Source of the DNA: Raphanus sativus
Lineage: Eukaryota > Streptophyta > Magnoliopsida > Brassicales > Brassicaceae
Assembly (NCBI RefSeq): GCF_000801105.2
Contig: NC_079519.1
Coordinates: 26,077,288 to 26,141,287 of the forward strand
DNA: 64,000 nt
Reading direction: 5' to 3'
Below the pieces are notes generated by a model, which was given only the letters and a program-made list of their open reading frames with translations, was not told where the DNA came from and made no database searches. How positions within the stretch are numbered: position 1 is the stretch's first letter; each line of letters opens with the position of its first letter. A program made the translations under genes and the position numbers. Shown here piece after piece: positions 24,770 through 36,423 of the stretch.

Positions 24770-25700
24770 AGTGCATGTCTAAGTAAGGATGTTAGGGGAT
24801 GGGCAAATAAGAGACCATACGGCTTAATAAGTCTTTAACACAAAGACTTACTTCACTTTACTTACCCACGGCTTTTTCTAAAATCTGTTTTCGATTATAA
24901 AGATGGATGGGAGTATAACGACCAAAAGTCTTATGACAAAAAGACTACAAATCGAAAACAGATTCCTTACTCTGTACCCACGGCTTTACAGAGACAAAGA
25001 CTTTTAAGACATGTCGGTTAAAATTACTTTGAATGGAAAATGTCCAAAACAAAGGCTATGATGGATGGTGTGACCGAGAACCATTTGAATGGGAAAGAAA
25101 GTTACAACCCGCTGCTTACAAAAGTCATTGTCTAAAAATTTCTTTTAAGACAGGTCGGTTAAAAGACTTATGGATGGGAAATGTCCATAGACAATGGGAA
25201 CCGAGAACCATTTGAATGGGGGAAAAAACGACCATTTGAGGGAGTCGTAAGGCAAAGACTACATGTCTGTTTTTCAATTCGTTGGATGGAATAAACGACC
25301 ACGAGTTGAAATAAATTTTAGTACAAAGACCCCCCACGGCTTTCTAAACTTATGGATGGGGGTGGAGTATAACGACAAACAATTTAAGAAAGTCATGCCC
25401 TACCCACGGCTTATGAAAGTCTTTAAGACAAAAGACAAGTAGTCTAGTTTTTTTTGACAATGACTGCCTGTGTCCGCTTTTCAACTCGTTGGATTGGAGT
25501 AAACGAGCAGCGATTGAAATAAGTCTCAAGGCAAAGACTGAAAAACAGGTTCTTATGTTACCACTTACGGCTTTAGAGAAGTTTTTAATTTGTTGGATGG
25601 AATTAGAGGACCAACGGCGGCTTGTCCATTTTCTGAATGGAAAGAACGAGCAGAGTGACTGTAAAAATGTCTCAAGCCAAAGGACTGAACCGTAAACAAG
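24770..25700 (+). repeat. Degenerate tandem repeat, ttggatggaa...caaagactgaaa unit (block A, left)
   Basis: Recurring unit of very roughly 60-130 bp with a core (g)ttggatggaataaacgacc, then gttgaaata and caaagactgaaa. Core hits are near 24903, 25028, 25087, 25168, 25282, 25350, 25489, 25591 and 25633. Units are diverged and vary in length. No coding function is seen. Confidence 0.65.
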
Positions 25701-25735
25701 ATTGTTAACTGGACCGACAATGTGGGTTGGTAGTG

Positions 25736-27821
25736 CATATGATGTGATATGTGAGGAGCTGCTGACATGGCACTTGCATAATTATAAGAAGAGAAAGAGT
25801 GACTTGGCATCTGTAGAAGAAAAGAAAAAACAAGAGAGAGAGAGAGAATTACAGCATGGGGAAACAGAGTCCAAATCAGTTGTGCTTTCAAGAGAAATCA
25901 TAGATACAACATCATTGTCTCAAGCTACAGATATCGTGTTGATGGAGTGATGGATAAGATTGATGAAGATGATGAAGGGATGCAGAAGCTATGGGAATTT
26001 GTTTCACTTGAAACAGAGTTGCTTGAGAAGCAAATAATTCAAGGAGGAAGAAACACCTCCTTTACTAGAAAATTCAGAGAAAGTTACAGAAATCATGGTG
26101 GTTTAAGTTCAGGCTTAGGCTTGGATTGGCACTGGCAACGTACATTGGCAGATAACACGTTCTTTTGGCATGGTCGCAGGAGTGGCAACTCTTTCACAGT
26201 TTGGGGTTTGGCATAGTTCATCTCCGCCGTTTGAGCAAGAGAAACAAGAATGATCCTTTTCAGCATGGAGAAGACATTCTGGAACTATGATTTGAGCTCA
26301 GGGTGTTGCTAAGCCCTGCTGTTAGGTTGAGTGAAAATCACACGTTACTGCTACTGCTCTACTTGTGGAGGTGATCATGTGTCCAAGGCTACACATTTGA
26401 GCACCAAAGATGGGTGGTTCTGTACAGTTACGGGACAAGTTATATATGTTATTGGAGTTAATGGAAACACATAATTCTCTCTCTAGCTGGAAGGAACTTC
26501 AGTGTCCTCATTCTTGGCTGTTCAGGTTTCGATACAAAATGGCATTTTCTTGTGTTGTACTCTGCATCTTTGGCCAAGAGGCTTTATTTTTTCTGGAAAA
26601 ACAAGCCGATGTTGCAGGCTGATGTTTTTGGTACGGTTGTTTATGCATGTGAGACATGTTGGTGCATTTCAGCTACAGCAGGTTCAGTACTCACAGTACA
26701 TAAAAGATTAGACAAAGATGGTGCAAATACTGATTTGGGGTTGCGATAAGCATAGGTGGAAGAGTAAAGGACTGCATTATACAAGAGCATGAGTTTAGTG
26801 AAAGTCTAGCAGAGACTGTTTCTGAAACTCATGGTACCGTGCTTACCGCAGCCAAAGAGAATAAGTCATTAAGGGAGCATATTAATGAGAAGAACCTGCT
26901 GGATTTTCATGTGGACAGAAAGACATTTACAATGGTTCAGAGGCTTGGTTTATTGGGGGGGGGGGGGGGGGGGTTTAATACATGACATGAGTTACAAGCA
27001 CTTCAGAGGAGTACAAAAAGCAGGATCACTGTGTTAGGAGGATACCTGATTTCGTTTCAACTCAAATAGTTGGCTACAACTGCACTGACAACAAAAGAAA
27101 AAGCTGCAACATAGATGTTCAAGCTACATGTATCGCAGATCAACAATATGATGCATTTTCTTCATCGATGCAGCTGTGTAATGAAACAGTTGGTGAATCG
27201 TTTCCGCGTTTCCTTCAATTCCAGTTGCTATCTTCCTTACTCCCCCTGAAACATTTGAAGTTGATTTTCCTTGGAATCGCTTGGACAAGTGAGTGGACAT
27301 CAAAGCAACACCGTACACACAGAGATCAGGTGGGCTTTACAAGTGGAGAAAGTAGTCCACATGTCTCATGTCGTGTGATGAGGAGCAGAGAACCTGTGAT
27401 TGCTCCATGAAGCGAACACTTTGGTATCAGTATGACAGAGTCGACCACTTTGCTCTTCAAGAGCAGTTGTTGCTCATAAGTCATAACCAGTACAAGTGGA
27501 CAGCCATTATAGACAGATCAGAAACCAACAGCTTGAGGGCAAGCTGGTTCTTCAAAAGGGGGGGGGGGGTTATTGATAGGTGAGGAGCTGCTGACATGGC
27601 ACTTGCATAAGAATAAGAAGAGAAAGAGTGATCTGGCATAGAGTTGTAAAGAGAGAGAGAGAGAGTGTCAGTTCACTGTATAAATAGATGAGCGATTGTG
27701 TGTAGGAGTTATGCATCTTGTGGGGATGTATCTGGGAGAGATAATAAGGACTCTCAGTAAACCCTAGGTTCTGGAGACTGTAATCAGAGTTCTTGATCAA
27801 TAAACTAGCAAGTTCCTATCA
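25736..27821 (+). mobile_element. Degenerate LTR retroelement within block A
   Basis: A complete LTR-like unit, 27574-27821, begins TGATAGG and ends CCTATCA, has a TATA motif (ctgtataaatagatg) and is preceded by a polypurine tract (aaaagggggggggggg, about 27555-27569). Its first part (gaggagctgctgacatggca, aagaagagaaagagtga) recurs at about 25752-25845 as a truncated 5' LTR. The interior gives only short frames without recognisable gag or pol, so it is a non-autonomous or decayed element. Confidence 0.55.
26955..26973 (+). repeat. 19-bp poly-G run
   Basis: Uninterrupted G homopolymer in an insertion of about 60 bp absent from copy B, bounded by cagagg direct repeats. A potential G-quadruplex and sequencing trouble spot. 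Confidence 0.9.
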
Positions 27822-28642
27822 GGATGTTAGTAAACGATGGGGGTTCACTGGTTCAGTTTGTTGGATGAATAGAGCGATCAATAGCTGAAAAAAAGTCAAG
27901 GTTTCAATCTGTTGGATTGATATGGCGACCAATGGTTGAAATAAACTTTAAGATAGCCTATAAAACAAGGATAATTTATTTTATTGAATGAAAACCACAA
28001 GGCTTAAACGTGTCTAGTTTATAGACAAAATGAGTACATTCAGTTTTTCAATTCGTTGGATGGAAAAAAAACACCAACTATTGAAAGAATTTTTAAAGGC
28101 AAAGACTGAAATGAAAAACAAGTTAGTATTGTGACTTAGAAAAGACAATGTGCTGATTCGCGACTAGCTGCCTGGATGGAAATAACGACCAGGGGACAGA
28201 ACAAAGTCTGAAGATAAAAGACTGTAACGAAAACAGATTCTTTATTTTTAGGACTACGAAAAGTTTTAATACAAAGACTGGATAGGTTTCGGCTTGTTGA
28301 ATGGAATAAATGACCAACTGGTGAAAAAAACTTGTGGGAAGGATGACTTTGATTTGATCTTTAAGACAGAGACTGAAACGAGAACAAATTATCTTATATT
28401 ATTATTCATGGTTTAGAAAGACAAAAGACACTGTATGGGTGTTGTTCAGCTTGCTTGATGGAACTAACGACCAAAAGCTGAAAAAGTCATGACATAACCC
28501 TTTCTCTACCACAAGGTTTATAATCCTTTAAACTGGATTTTGTCTTGTCTTTGATTCAACAAATGAATCCCTCTTTTAACAAGACTTTAAAAGCCTTTAG
28601 TTTTGTGCGGTTTTTATCAAACCCAAGAGATTAGATAGAACA
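27822..28642 (+). repeat. Tandem repeat units (block A, right)
   Basis: The ttggatggaa/caaagactgaaa unit resumes (cores near 27859, 27909, 28052, 28171, 28294, 28452). At about 28555-28642 the text tgaatccctcttttaacaag ... ggtttttatcaaacccaaga repeats what is found at about 24487-24565, so the whole 24.4-28.6 kb stretch has repeated borders. Confidence 0.6.
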
Positions 28643-28897
28643 TCAATACTATTAATTCAGGATCCCTTTTATGGATTTGCCCTTAATTTTCCATGGTATA
28701 TTACTTTTTATGCCATCAGATTTGTCTTAAAAATTAAAACTCATTAAGGATAGTTTAGGAAATGAAATAAGGACCACCTAAACTACCTAATATCTAGCTT
28801 ATCATTTATATATATGTCACCTATTTCTACGTGAACCTGTTAAACCAATATTAATGGACCCCTATTCATATTAGTCTCATCTATTGCCTATTGGTTA

Positions 28898-29574
28898 GGG
28901 CTGGACAAAAAATCCGAACCCGAAAAATCGAACCGAACCCGATCCGAAAAAGTAGCACCGAACCCGAACCGAAATTGATTAAATATCCGAACGGGTTCAA
29001 AATTTTGGTATTTAAAAAACCGAAACCGAACCCGATCCGAACCGAAGTATTTTGGGTACCCGAATGTATCCGAATTAAATTTATATACTTAAATATATAC
29101 ATTATTTTTATATATAATGTATATTAAAAATATTAAAAATATATAAGATACCTTTAAATTTTCCAAAATACTCGAAAAATATATGCAAATAGTCAAAAGT
29201 AAATGTTTAAAATAGCTAAAGTATACTGAAAACACCAAAATAGTTAAATATCTATTAATTCTTTATCCAAATATTCAAAGAAAACCAATTTATATGTTAA
29301 ATTAAGGTATTTTGACATATATGTTATGATAATTTATATGTCATATATTATCTTTCTTATAGATTTTGAAAATTTAAAGTATATAATGAATTTTAAAAAT
29401 TTAAAAACATTTTAAATGGGTTATCCGAACCCGAACCGAACCCGCAAAGATCCGAACCGAACCCGAACCGAAAATTAGAAATATCCGAATGGGGCTGAAA
29501 TCTTTGACCCCGAAAACCCGAAACCCGAATGGACTGAACCGAAACCCGAATGGGTATCCGAACGCCCAGCCCTA
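28898..29574. mobile_element. hAT-type non-autonomous DNA transposon (copy 3)
   Basis: Ends tagggctggac / gcccagcccta, bordered by an 8-bp duplication ctattggt (28890-28897 and 29575-29582). Interior ends are rich in cgaacccgaa words. Nested in the Helitron. Confidence 0.88.
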
Positions 29575-30222
29575 CTATTGGTGTAATGAAAATTTGATAG
29601 ATTATTTTAATGCTATCAACACTAAAATAAGAAACTATATAATTGATATAAGCCAAGCATATTGTTCTGAACAATTTAAATATATATCTATGCCTCTTAA
29701 GTCATTATATTTATATGTTAGTATTGATATACGACAAATTTTGAATTATATAACGCATGCTAATTTTTTTAATGGGTCCAAACTCTAAAAAGCTATGTAT
29801 TTGTTTAAAATAAGGTCCAGTTTATAGCTTAACAATTAATTGATACCCAGTTTACTCGAGATGTTCTCGACCTCAATCACAGAAGATCACGTGAGATCGC
29901 AAAGTTATGTTCCAGTCGATAACCAAAATGTTTTCGAATCTTAAACCAAATATTTTTCAAGCGATATGCTCCTATAATATATCATTAGCGAGGATATATT
30001 CCTTTAGAATATCCGTACTGTCACTGACTTTTCATTCTACTATAAATACTACCATCTACATTATCTAATATTTTGAGCTTGAGGCTATTTGAAGCCAGCT
30101 TAACTCCCATCTACACTGCATATCTGTCTAACTTTATATCATCCATTTCTAGGTTAACGAATTTATGACATTTACTATCATAAAAATCAATAATATGTCT
30201 GATGTCAAACTTTTCAAAACAG

Positions 30223-30327
30223 GTTGGAGATATATCACCAATATTATCAGAACATGAAGAAGCGTCTTATCTTACTGTTATTGATAGTTCAAGAGGAACA
30301 GAGACGAATAGAACGCCAAAGAAGTGA
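30223..30327 (+). pseudogene. Probable last exon of an RPA1-like gene
   Basis: After an acceptor (ttcaaaacag|G) a 34-codon frame reads VGDISPILSEHEEAS ... ending RTPKK-stop. A VGDI start and a TP-K/R end are what I recall from the C-terminal exon of the RPA 70-kDa-like (DUF223) genes widespread in Brassicaceae and often linked to Helitrons. No OB-fold exons are visible upstream, so it is only a piece. Confidence 0.4.
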
Positions 30328-30844
30328 ATCTCTGTACGTTCTTTTTTCCTTTACTTTCATTAGAAATGTTGGGAGCTGCAAAGCAATCAATAAAAATAAT
30401 CATATCATACAAAATATGTGTTTGTTGTATAAACTAATGCATCTAAATCCATTAGTTAAAAATCAACTTAATATTGTTGATCCGTATTTTCAACAATGCT
30501 CATACAACCTACAGCCATCATTTCCTTTTTAGGAGTCTATTTCAAGCAATGCCTTTTTAAACTCTTCTGAAATAAACTAGAAACGAATCAGTATACACAT
30601 GGACATCAGTCATAATTTTACAATTAGTTATGTTTTTTTTTTTTGTAAATTAGTTTTGTTCTATTAGTATGTTTCAAGCATAATGTATAGCATTAACCCG
30701 AAGCTTAATTTAGGAACTCATATTCTATCACAGAAAAATGAAAAAAATAATAAAAATTTATAACACAAATATAAAAATTAAATTTTTAGGGAAAAATGTA
30801 TACCAAAAATATACCCGCCCTTAAAAGGGCGGGTCAAAATCTAG

Positions 30845-32212
30845 TCTATTCTATTAATTCTTCAACATGTCCAATTGATAAATGTTGTGTCCATCTTTTT
30901 AAATTTTATAACTGCCACAAATACATAAATAGACATACAAATTAATTGTAAGCAAACAATATAACTGTACCACTAACGTAACCCTATATTATTTTTTTGT
31001 AAACTAACCCACTAACCCTACATTAAAGGAACAAATATTAGATATGTTAGAGAAAAATATTATAATAGGTTAACTTCTACCATTTATTCAAGTTTGATAT
31101 CAATATCAACATTGTTAAAAACAAACTATATCAGACATTGTGGACACTTCAGAGATTCCGTATTATGTATACTTTACAGAGGGATAAAAATTTCACAGAT
31201 TATTATTAGAACTGCAATATTATATGTACACAATTATTTGAAAATGGAAAATCTATAAATATTTAAATTAAAATAATATTATGCTTTTTGCGGGTCAAAA
31301 CTCTCGCCTAAAATCTTAATCCATCTAATAGACCAATTAAAATAGTTCATGTAAACACTAATTATATATAAAATTAAAAATTAGATAAACAAAAAAGGTG
31401 ATCATCAAAAATTAAAATTTTCAAAACCCATTTTACTTTTTTTTTGCTAAATAGGATTAAAAGGAAAAATACAATTACAAAGAAAACTATAAATATGATT
31501 AAATAAATATAAATATAAAAATTAAATTTCTAAAAAAATCGTAAAACAGAAAATAAACCCGCCCTTTGATATTATTATGGAAGTTACTATTTATAAAAAT
31601 ATATTCTATGAGTTTTAGTTTAACGGATTGTTGCGGATTGTGCGGTCATGTTTTTTAACCAAAACAAAATTGAAAACCAGTGGGTTGGCGGATCAGCGGG
31701 GCAAGTTTCACCCGTAACCCAACCTTAATCGTGCGTACCAGTTCAATTTTTAAATTGTTATTATTTAATAAAATATATTTTTATTAAAACTTATACACAA
31801 ATATAATTAAAAATACAAATATAAACAGAAAGAAAGAAAAATATCAAAAAATAAATTTAATTTTTATATTTAAACTCAAAATTCATATTTTATTAATGAT
31901 TTTTGTTTTACAATTATAAAGTGCTTATCTTACATGGGTTTTTAACAAAAGGATATATAAGAAGTAAAACCCAAACAATCAACTTATATTATTTTATATT
32001 ATTTTTGAAGTTTTCATTATTTTCATATTATTTTCAGTATTCTCGATATATATCCACTAACGTATGAATTAGAATGAAATTGTTCCCGAGAATTTTGGGA
32101 TTAAAGTGGGGGGATATTAAAAAGCGGTTACAATTATTTTTAGTAGATTATCTAGAAAAAAAAATGTTGGACTAAACCTATATCAATAGGTCATGCTGAA
32201 GAATTAATAGAA
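30845..32212. mobile_element. Region bounded by two inverted Helitron 5' ends
   Basis: Left edge TCTATTCTATTAATTCTTC directly follows the CTAG of the previous Helitron. The right edge carries the same sequence inverted (gaagaattaatagaata, about 32198-32214). Both are followed inward by atgtccaattgata / atgacctattgata. A degenerate hairpin end (aaacccgccctttgata) sits near 31557. Most simply, two opposed Helitrons. No gene is seen. Confidence 0.5.
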
Positions 32213-32214
32213 TA

Positions 32215-34892
32215 AGTCTCAAGGCAAAGACTGAAAAACAGCTTCTTATGTTACCACTTACGGGCTTTAGAGAAGTTTTTAATTTGTTGGATGGAATTAA
32301 AGGACCAACGGCTGCTTCTCGATTTTCTGGATGGAAAGAACGAGCAGAGTGACTGCAAAAATGTCTCAAGCCAAGGACTGAACCGTAAACAAGATTGTTA
32401 ACTGGACCGACAATGTGGTTTGGTAGTGCATGTGTCTAATGAAGGATGTGACTCAGTGAACCAGTTTCAGTCCTCCTCTTCTGGCATTGTTGTTGATACT
32501 CTGTCTTTGGGTTCTGACAGTGGTGGGTTATACACGCTCATCAAGATTAAACAATTTTTGTCCTATGAAGATAGAGGACTTGGTACAAACATCAACATGT
32601 GTGAAGGAGAAGCAACAGGTACACAAATTGTTTGTTCCAGTGCTTAGAAGGGTACAAGGCAAGAAGAAGAAGCAAAAGGTTGGAAGTATAAGTTCAAGAA
32701 GAGATCATGGAGAAGAGTCTTCTTCCAAGAGAAGCTCTTTGATGATTTTTCCGTTGGTTTTGGTTGTGATGAGTCACTTGTTTGAAAGAGTTCAGTTGCT
32801 GTTGACACGGCCAGTACATGTTACTATGGGGCGCTTTTGCACACCAATTATTCGATATAGAATGTTTCTGGACTTGAGAGAAGAGAGAAGATACAAAATG
32901 TGCAGAGAAAGTTACAGAAATCATGCGTAGACCTGGGTTGCACTGGCAAACGTACATTGGCAGATAACACGTTCTTATGGCATGGTCCTGCAGCAGTGGC
33001 AACTCTTTCACAGTTTGGGGTTTGGCATAGTTCAACTCCGCCGTTTGAGCAAGAGAAACAAGAATGATCCTTTTCAGCCTGTTTTTGCATGTCCGCAGGA
33101 GAGCGGGTTGAGTTCTGAGTCTAGGGATACATATTTTATGGAGAAGACATTTCGGAACTATGATTGAAGCTCAGGGTGTTGCTAAGCCCTGCTGTTAGGT
33201 TGAGTGAAAATCACACGTTACTGCTACTGCTCTACTTGTGGAGGTGATCATGTGTCCAAGGCTACACATTTTAGCACCAGATATGGGTGGTTCTGTACAG
33301 TTATATGTTATTGGATTCAATGGAAACACATAATTCTCTCTAGCTGGAAGGAACTACAGTATCCTTCCAGAGGAAGGAGCTACTGTGTCCTCATTCTTGG
33401 CTGTTCAGGTTTCAATACAAAATGGCATTTTCTTGTGTTGTACTCTGCATCTTTGGCCAAGAGACTTTATTTTTCTGGAAAAACAAGGCGATGTTGCAGG
33501 CTGATGTTTTTGGTATGGTTGTTTATGCATGTGAGACATGGTGGTGCATTTCAGCTACAGCAGGTTCAGTACTCACAGTACATAAAAGATTAAGACAAAG
33601 ATGGTGCAAATACTGATTTGGGGTTGCGACTCGCCAGTGACATGTCAGGTGAGAAGTTTCACCTGAAGCATAGGTGGAAGAGTAAAGGACTGCAGTTTTG
33701 ATTATACAACAAACAGCATGAGTTTAGTGAAAGTGTAACAGAGACTGTTTCTGAAACTCATGGTACCGTGCTTACCGCACGCAGCCAAAGAGAATAAGTC
33801 ATCAAGGGAGCATATTAATGAGAAGAACCTGCTGGATTTTCATGTGGACGGAAAGACATTTACAATGGTTCAGAGGAGTACAAAAAGCAGGATCACTGTG
33901 TTCGGAGGATACCTGATTTCGTTTCAACTCAAAAGTTGGCTACAACTGCACTGACAACAAAAGCAAAAGCTGCAACATATTGATGTTCAAGCTACATGTA
34001 ATGCAGATCAACAATATGATGCATTTCTTCATCGATGCAGCTGTGTAATGAAACAGTTGCTGAAGCGTTTCCGCGTTTCCTTCAATTCCAGTTGCTATCT
34101 TCCTTACTGCCTGCCCCTGAAACATTTGAAGTTGTTTTTTCTTGGAATCTCTTGGACAAGTGAGTGGACATCAAAGCAACACCCTACACACAGAGATCAG
34201 GTGGGCTTTACAAGTGGAAAAAGTAGTCAGACATGTCTCATGTCGTGTGATGAGGAGCAGAGAACCTGTGATCAAGCAGTTGCTCCATGAAGCGAACACT
34301 TTGGTATCAGGATGACAGAGTCGACCACTTTTCTCTTCAAGAGCAGTTGTTGTTGCTCATAAGTCATAACCAGTACAAGTGGACAACCATTATAGACAGA
34401 TCAGAAAAGACAATGAGTACATTCAGTTTTTCAATTCGTTGGATGGAAATAAAAACACCAACTATTGAAAGAATTTTTAAAGGCAAAGACTGAAATGAAA
34501 AACAAGTTCGTATTGTGGCTTAGAAAAGACAATGTGCTGATTCACGACTAGCTGCCTGGATGGAAATAACGACCAGGGGACAGAACAAAGTCTGAAGATA
34601 AAGACTGTAACGGAAACAGATTCTTTATTTTAGGACTACGACGAAAAGTTTTAATACAAAGACTGGATGGGTTTCGGCTTGTTGAATGGAATAAATGACC
34701 AACTGGTAAACTTGTGGGAAGGATGACTTTGATTTGATCTTTAGGACAGAGACTGAAACGAGAACAAATTATCTTATATGGTTTAGAAAGACAAAAGACT
34801 ATGGGTGGTGTTCAGCTTGCTTGATGGAACTAACGACCAAAAGCTGAAAAAAAAAGTCTATGACATAATCCTTTCTCTACCACAAGGTTTAT
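32215..34892 (+). repeat. Long duplicated block, copy B
   Basis: Second copy of the 25521-28524 block in direct orientation. It lacks the LTR at 27574-27821 and the poly-G insert. It has an internal part at about 32430-32900 with no match in copy A. Its left edge abuts a Helitron end. Short frames are present but none is a recognised protein. Confidence 0.75.
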
Positions 34893-35084
34893 AAGTGTGA
34901 TTTGTTGGATGGAACTTCAGCTTCAAAATACAACGACTATAATACTTGATACCGGTTTGATCACATACCACATGTGTCAAGGAATCGAAAACTGATTCAT
35001 GATATGCGCAGTGAAAGTAACAAGGGAAGTACGTGGAAGAAAAAACAACTGATTCTGATTTCCTCACGTTTGTGTTTCAGGAAG

Positions 35085-35133
35085 GTGTTAGAGATTATGA
35101 GAAGATTTCAAGTGGAGCAGACTTCTATGACAG
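35085..35133 (+). pseudogene. Possible second exon of the gene starting at 24325
   Basis: Between AG (35083-35084; a stronger acceptor ends at 35080) and a GTATGT donor, the frame reads VRDYEKISSGADFYDR. The exon-like boundaries and composition stand out from the repeats to its left. No further exon is recognisable to its right, so the gene is broken or I fail to see the rest. Confidence 0.3.
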
Positions 35134-36420
35134 GTATGTGCTTGTAAAACCTTTTTGTAATTAGTTGAGTCTCATGTAGATATGTAATTTGAAGGTATGT
35201 GAGACTTCTGCAGTTCATGGTTGTAATTTCTTCAACTCTCGAAATTATTTGTGTTTTATCCACTAAGCCCTTTAGTGATCACTCTACACATAGGAAATTA
35301 CATTCTTGTAATCTTATGGTTAATTTTGGTTGTTGTTGGAGTGAGTGTCCTATACATTATGCATTGGTTTTGGTTGTTGTATGAGCTTTCTGCATTCACA
35401 ATTCTGCATTATGCATCATGTCCTTGCAATCTTATAGTTAAATTTTGTATGTTTGAGCTGTATTAGATTCTATAAATGGTACCCATTGACATGAGTTTTT
35501 AATATACAATGATCTAAAATATCTTCTTAATGGTACTAAGATCTCTTAGTCTTATAGAGTTGATGGGTCTTGAAAAACTATTGAATCACTGGTTTATTTA
35601 TTTAGAATGTGTAATTGATTTTCTTGATTTCCCTAGGCTACTTTTATTCTCATAATATACTTCTATGCATGATGTCAAAAATTTAGAAAATATCATGATT
35701 TGAGCTCTAGTTTTATCGGTTCATTTATAGGCAAATATGTTCTAATTTTCCCTATTCTGTATTCAGGCTAAGTTTGTTCTAAGCTTAATCTTTTATTTCG
35801 ATTAAGTCTAACGCTATTTTGCTATACTAGTTGTTAAGTGTTATTAGCTCTCTAGTAAAGAGGTTTATGTAGAAATTTCAGTTTTGGTTGCTATGAACTT
35901 TACGTTTCCAAGAAACGGCAGAGATGATTGTTAAAGTAAAAGGGTCATTTTCTCAGTATATATTGTTTATTACGGCTTCCTGGTAATTCAGTTGTAACTT
36001 TAGACAATTCATATATCTTGCATTTGTTTTTTTTCTATTGGCTCCATATGGAATCTTGAAGTATACATGTTAGGTTTGTTAACATCAAGGTTTGTTTTTT
36101 GTTTGTTAAGTATGGATGTGATTTTTGTTAAGCTATCCAAAAAAAAAGTCAAGATGGCCTATCATCTGATCATACTAGTAAAACAAAATAAAAATCACAT
36201 CCATACTTAACAAACAAAAAAGAGCAATAGTGGTTTGGCAACAAACAAAATTATAGTCTAAAACGATGTTAATCATTACCCAAAATCACAACACGTAACA
36301 AATGATATTACGAACCCATTTATAAAAGAATAATAGAAAACAAAACAACCACATATATTATGGGTTTTAGCATTTTGATATAATGATTGTCTTTCTTAAA
36401 GTCACTCTAGCTCTGACTTA
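35134..36420. other. Gene-less AT-rich region
   Basis: Nothing coding recognised. It contains the 32-bp inverted repeat described separately. Confidence 0.5.
36095..36221. repeat. Perfect 32-bp inverted repeat, 63-bp spacer
   Basis: Left arm 36095-36126 (core gttaagtatggatgtgattt) and right arm 36190-36221 are exact reverse complements and could form a long hairpin. No element-type duplication flanks it. Confidence 0.9.
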
Positions 36421-36423
36421 GCG

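Larger units (their letters stand above)
25521..28524 (+). repeat. Long duplicated block, copy A
   Basis: Shares long runs in the same order and strand with 32215-34892, e.g. gtctcaaggcaaagactgaa, gattgttaactggaccgaca, tcacacgttactgctactgc, ttaatgagaagaacctgctg and ctttctctaccacaaggttt. Copy A alone keeps LTR-like ends (25736 and 27574) and has a 19-G run. Confidence 0.8.
28643..30844 (+). mobile_element. Helitron carrying an RPA-like exon and a hAT element
   Basis: Starts A|TCAATACTATTAATTCAGG. Ends with a strong hairpin (cccgcccttaaaagggcggg, 30815-30834) and tcaaaatCTAG at 30841-30844. This is a textbook Helitron 3' end. Inside are a hAT-type element (28898-29574) and a probable last exon of an RPA-like protein (30223-30327). 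No Rep/helicase is visible. Confidence 0.65.

Noticed and set aside
32420..34493. Several frames of 60-150 codons in repeat block B
   Set aside because: The same sequence in block A has different frames interrupted by indels, so no conserved protein is supported.
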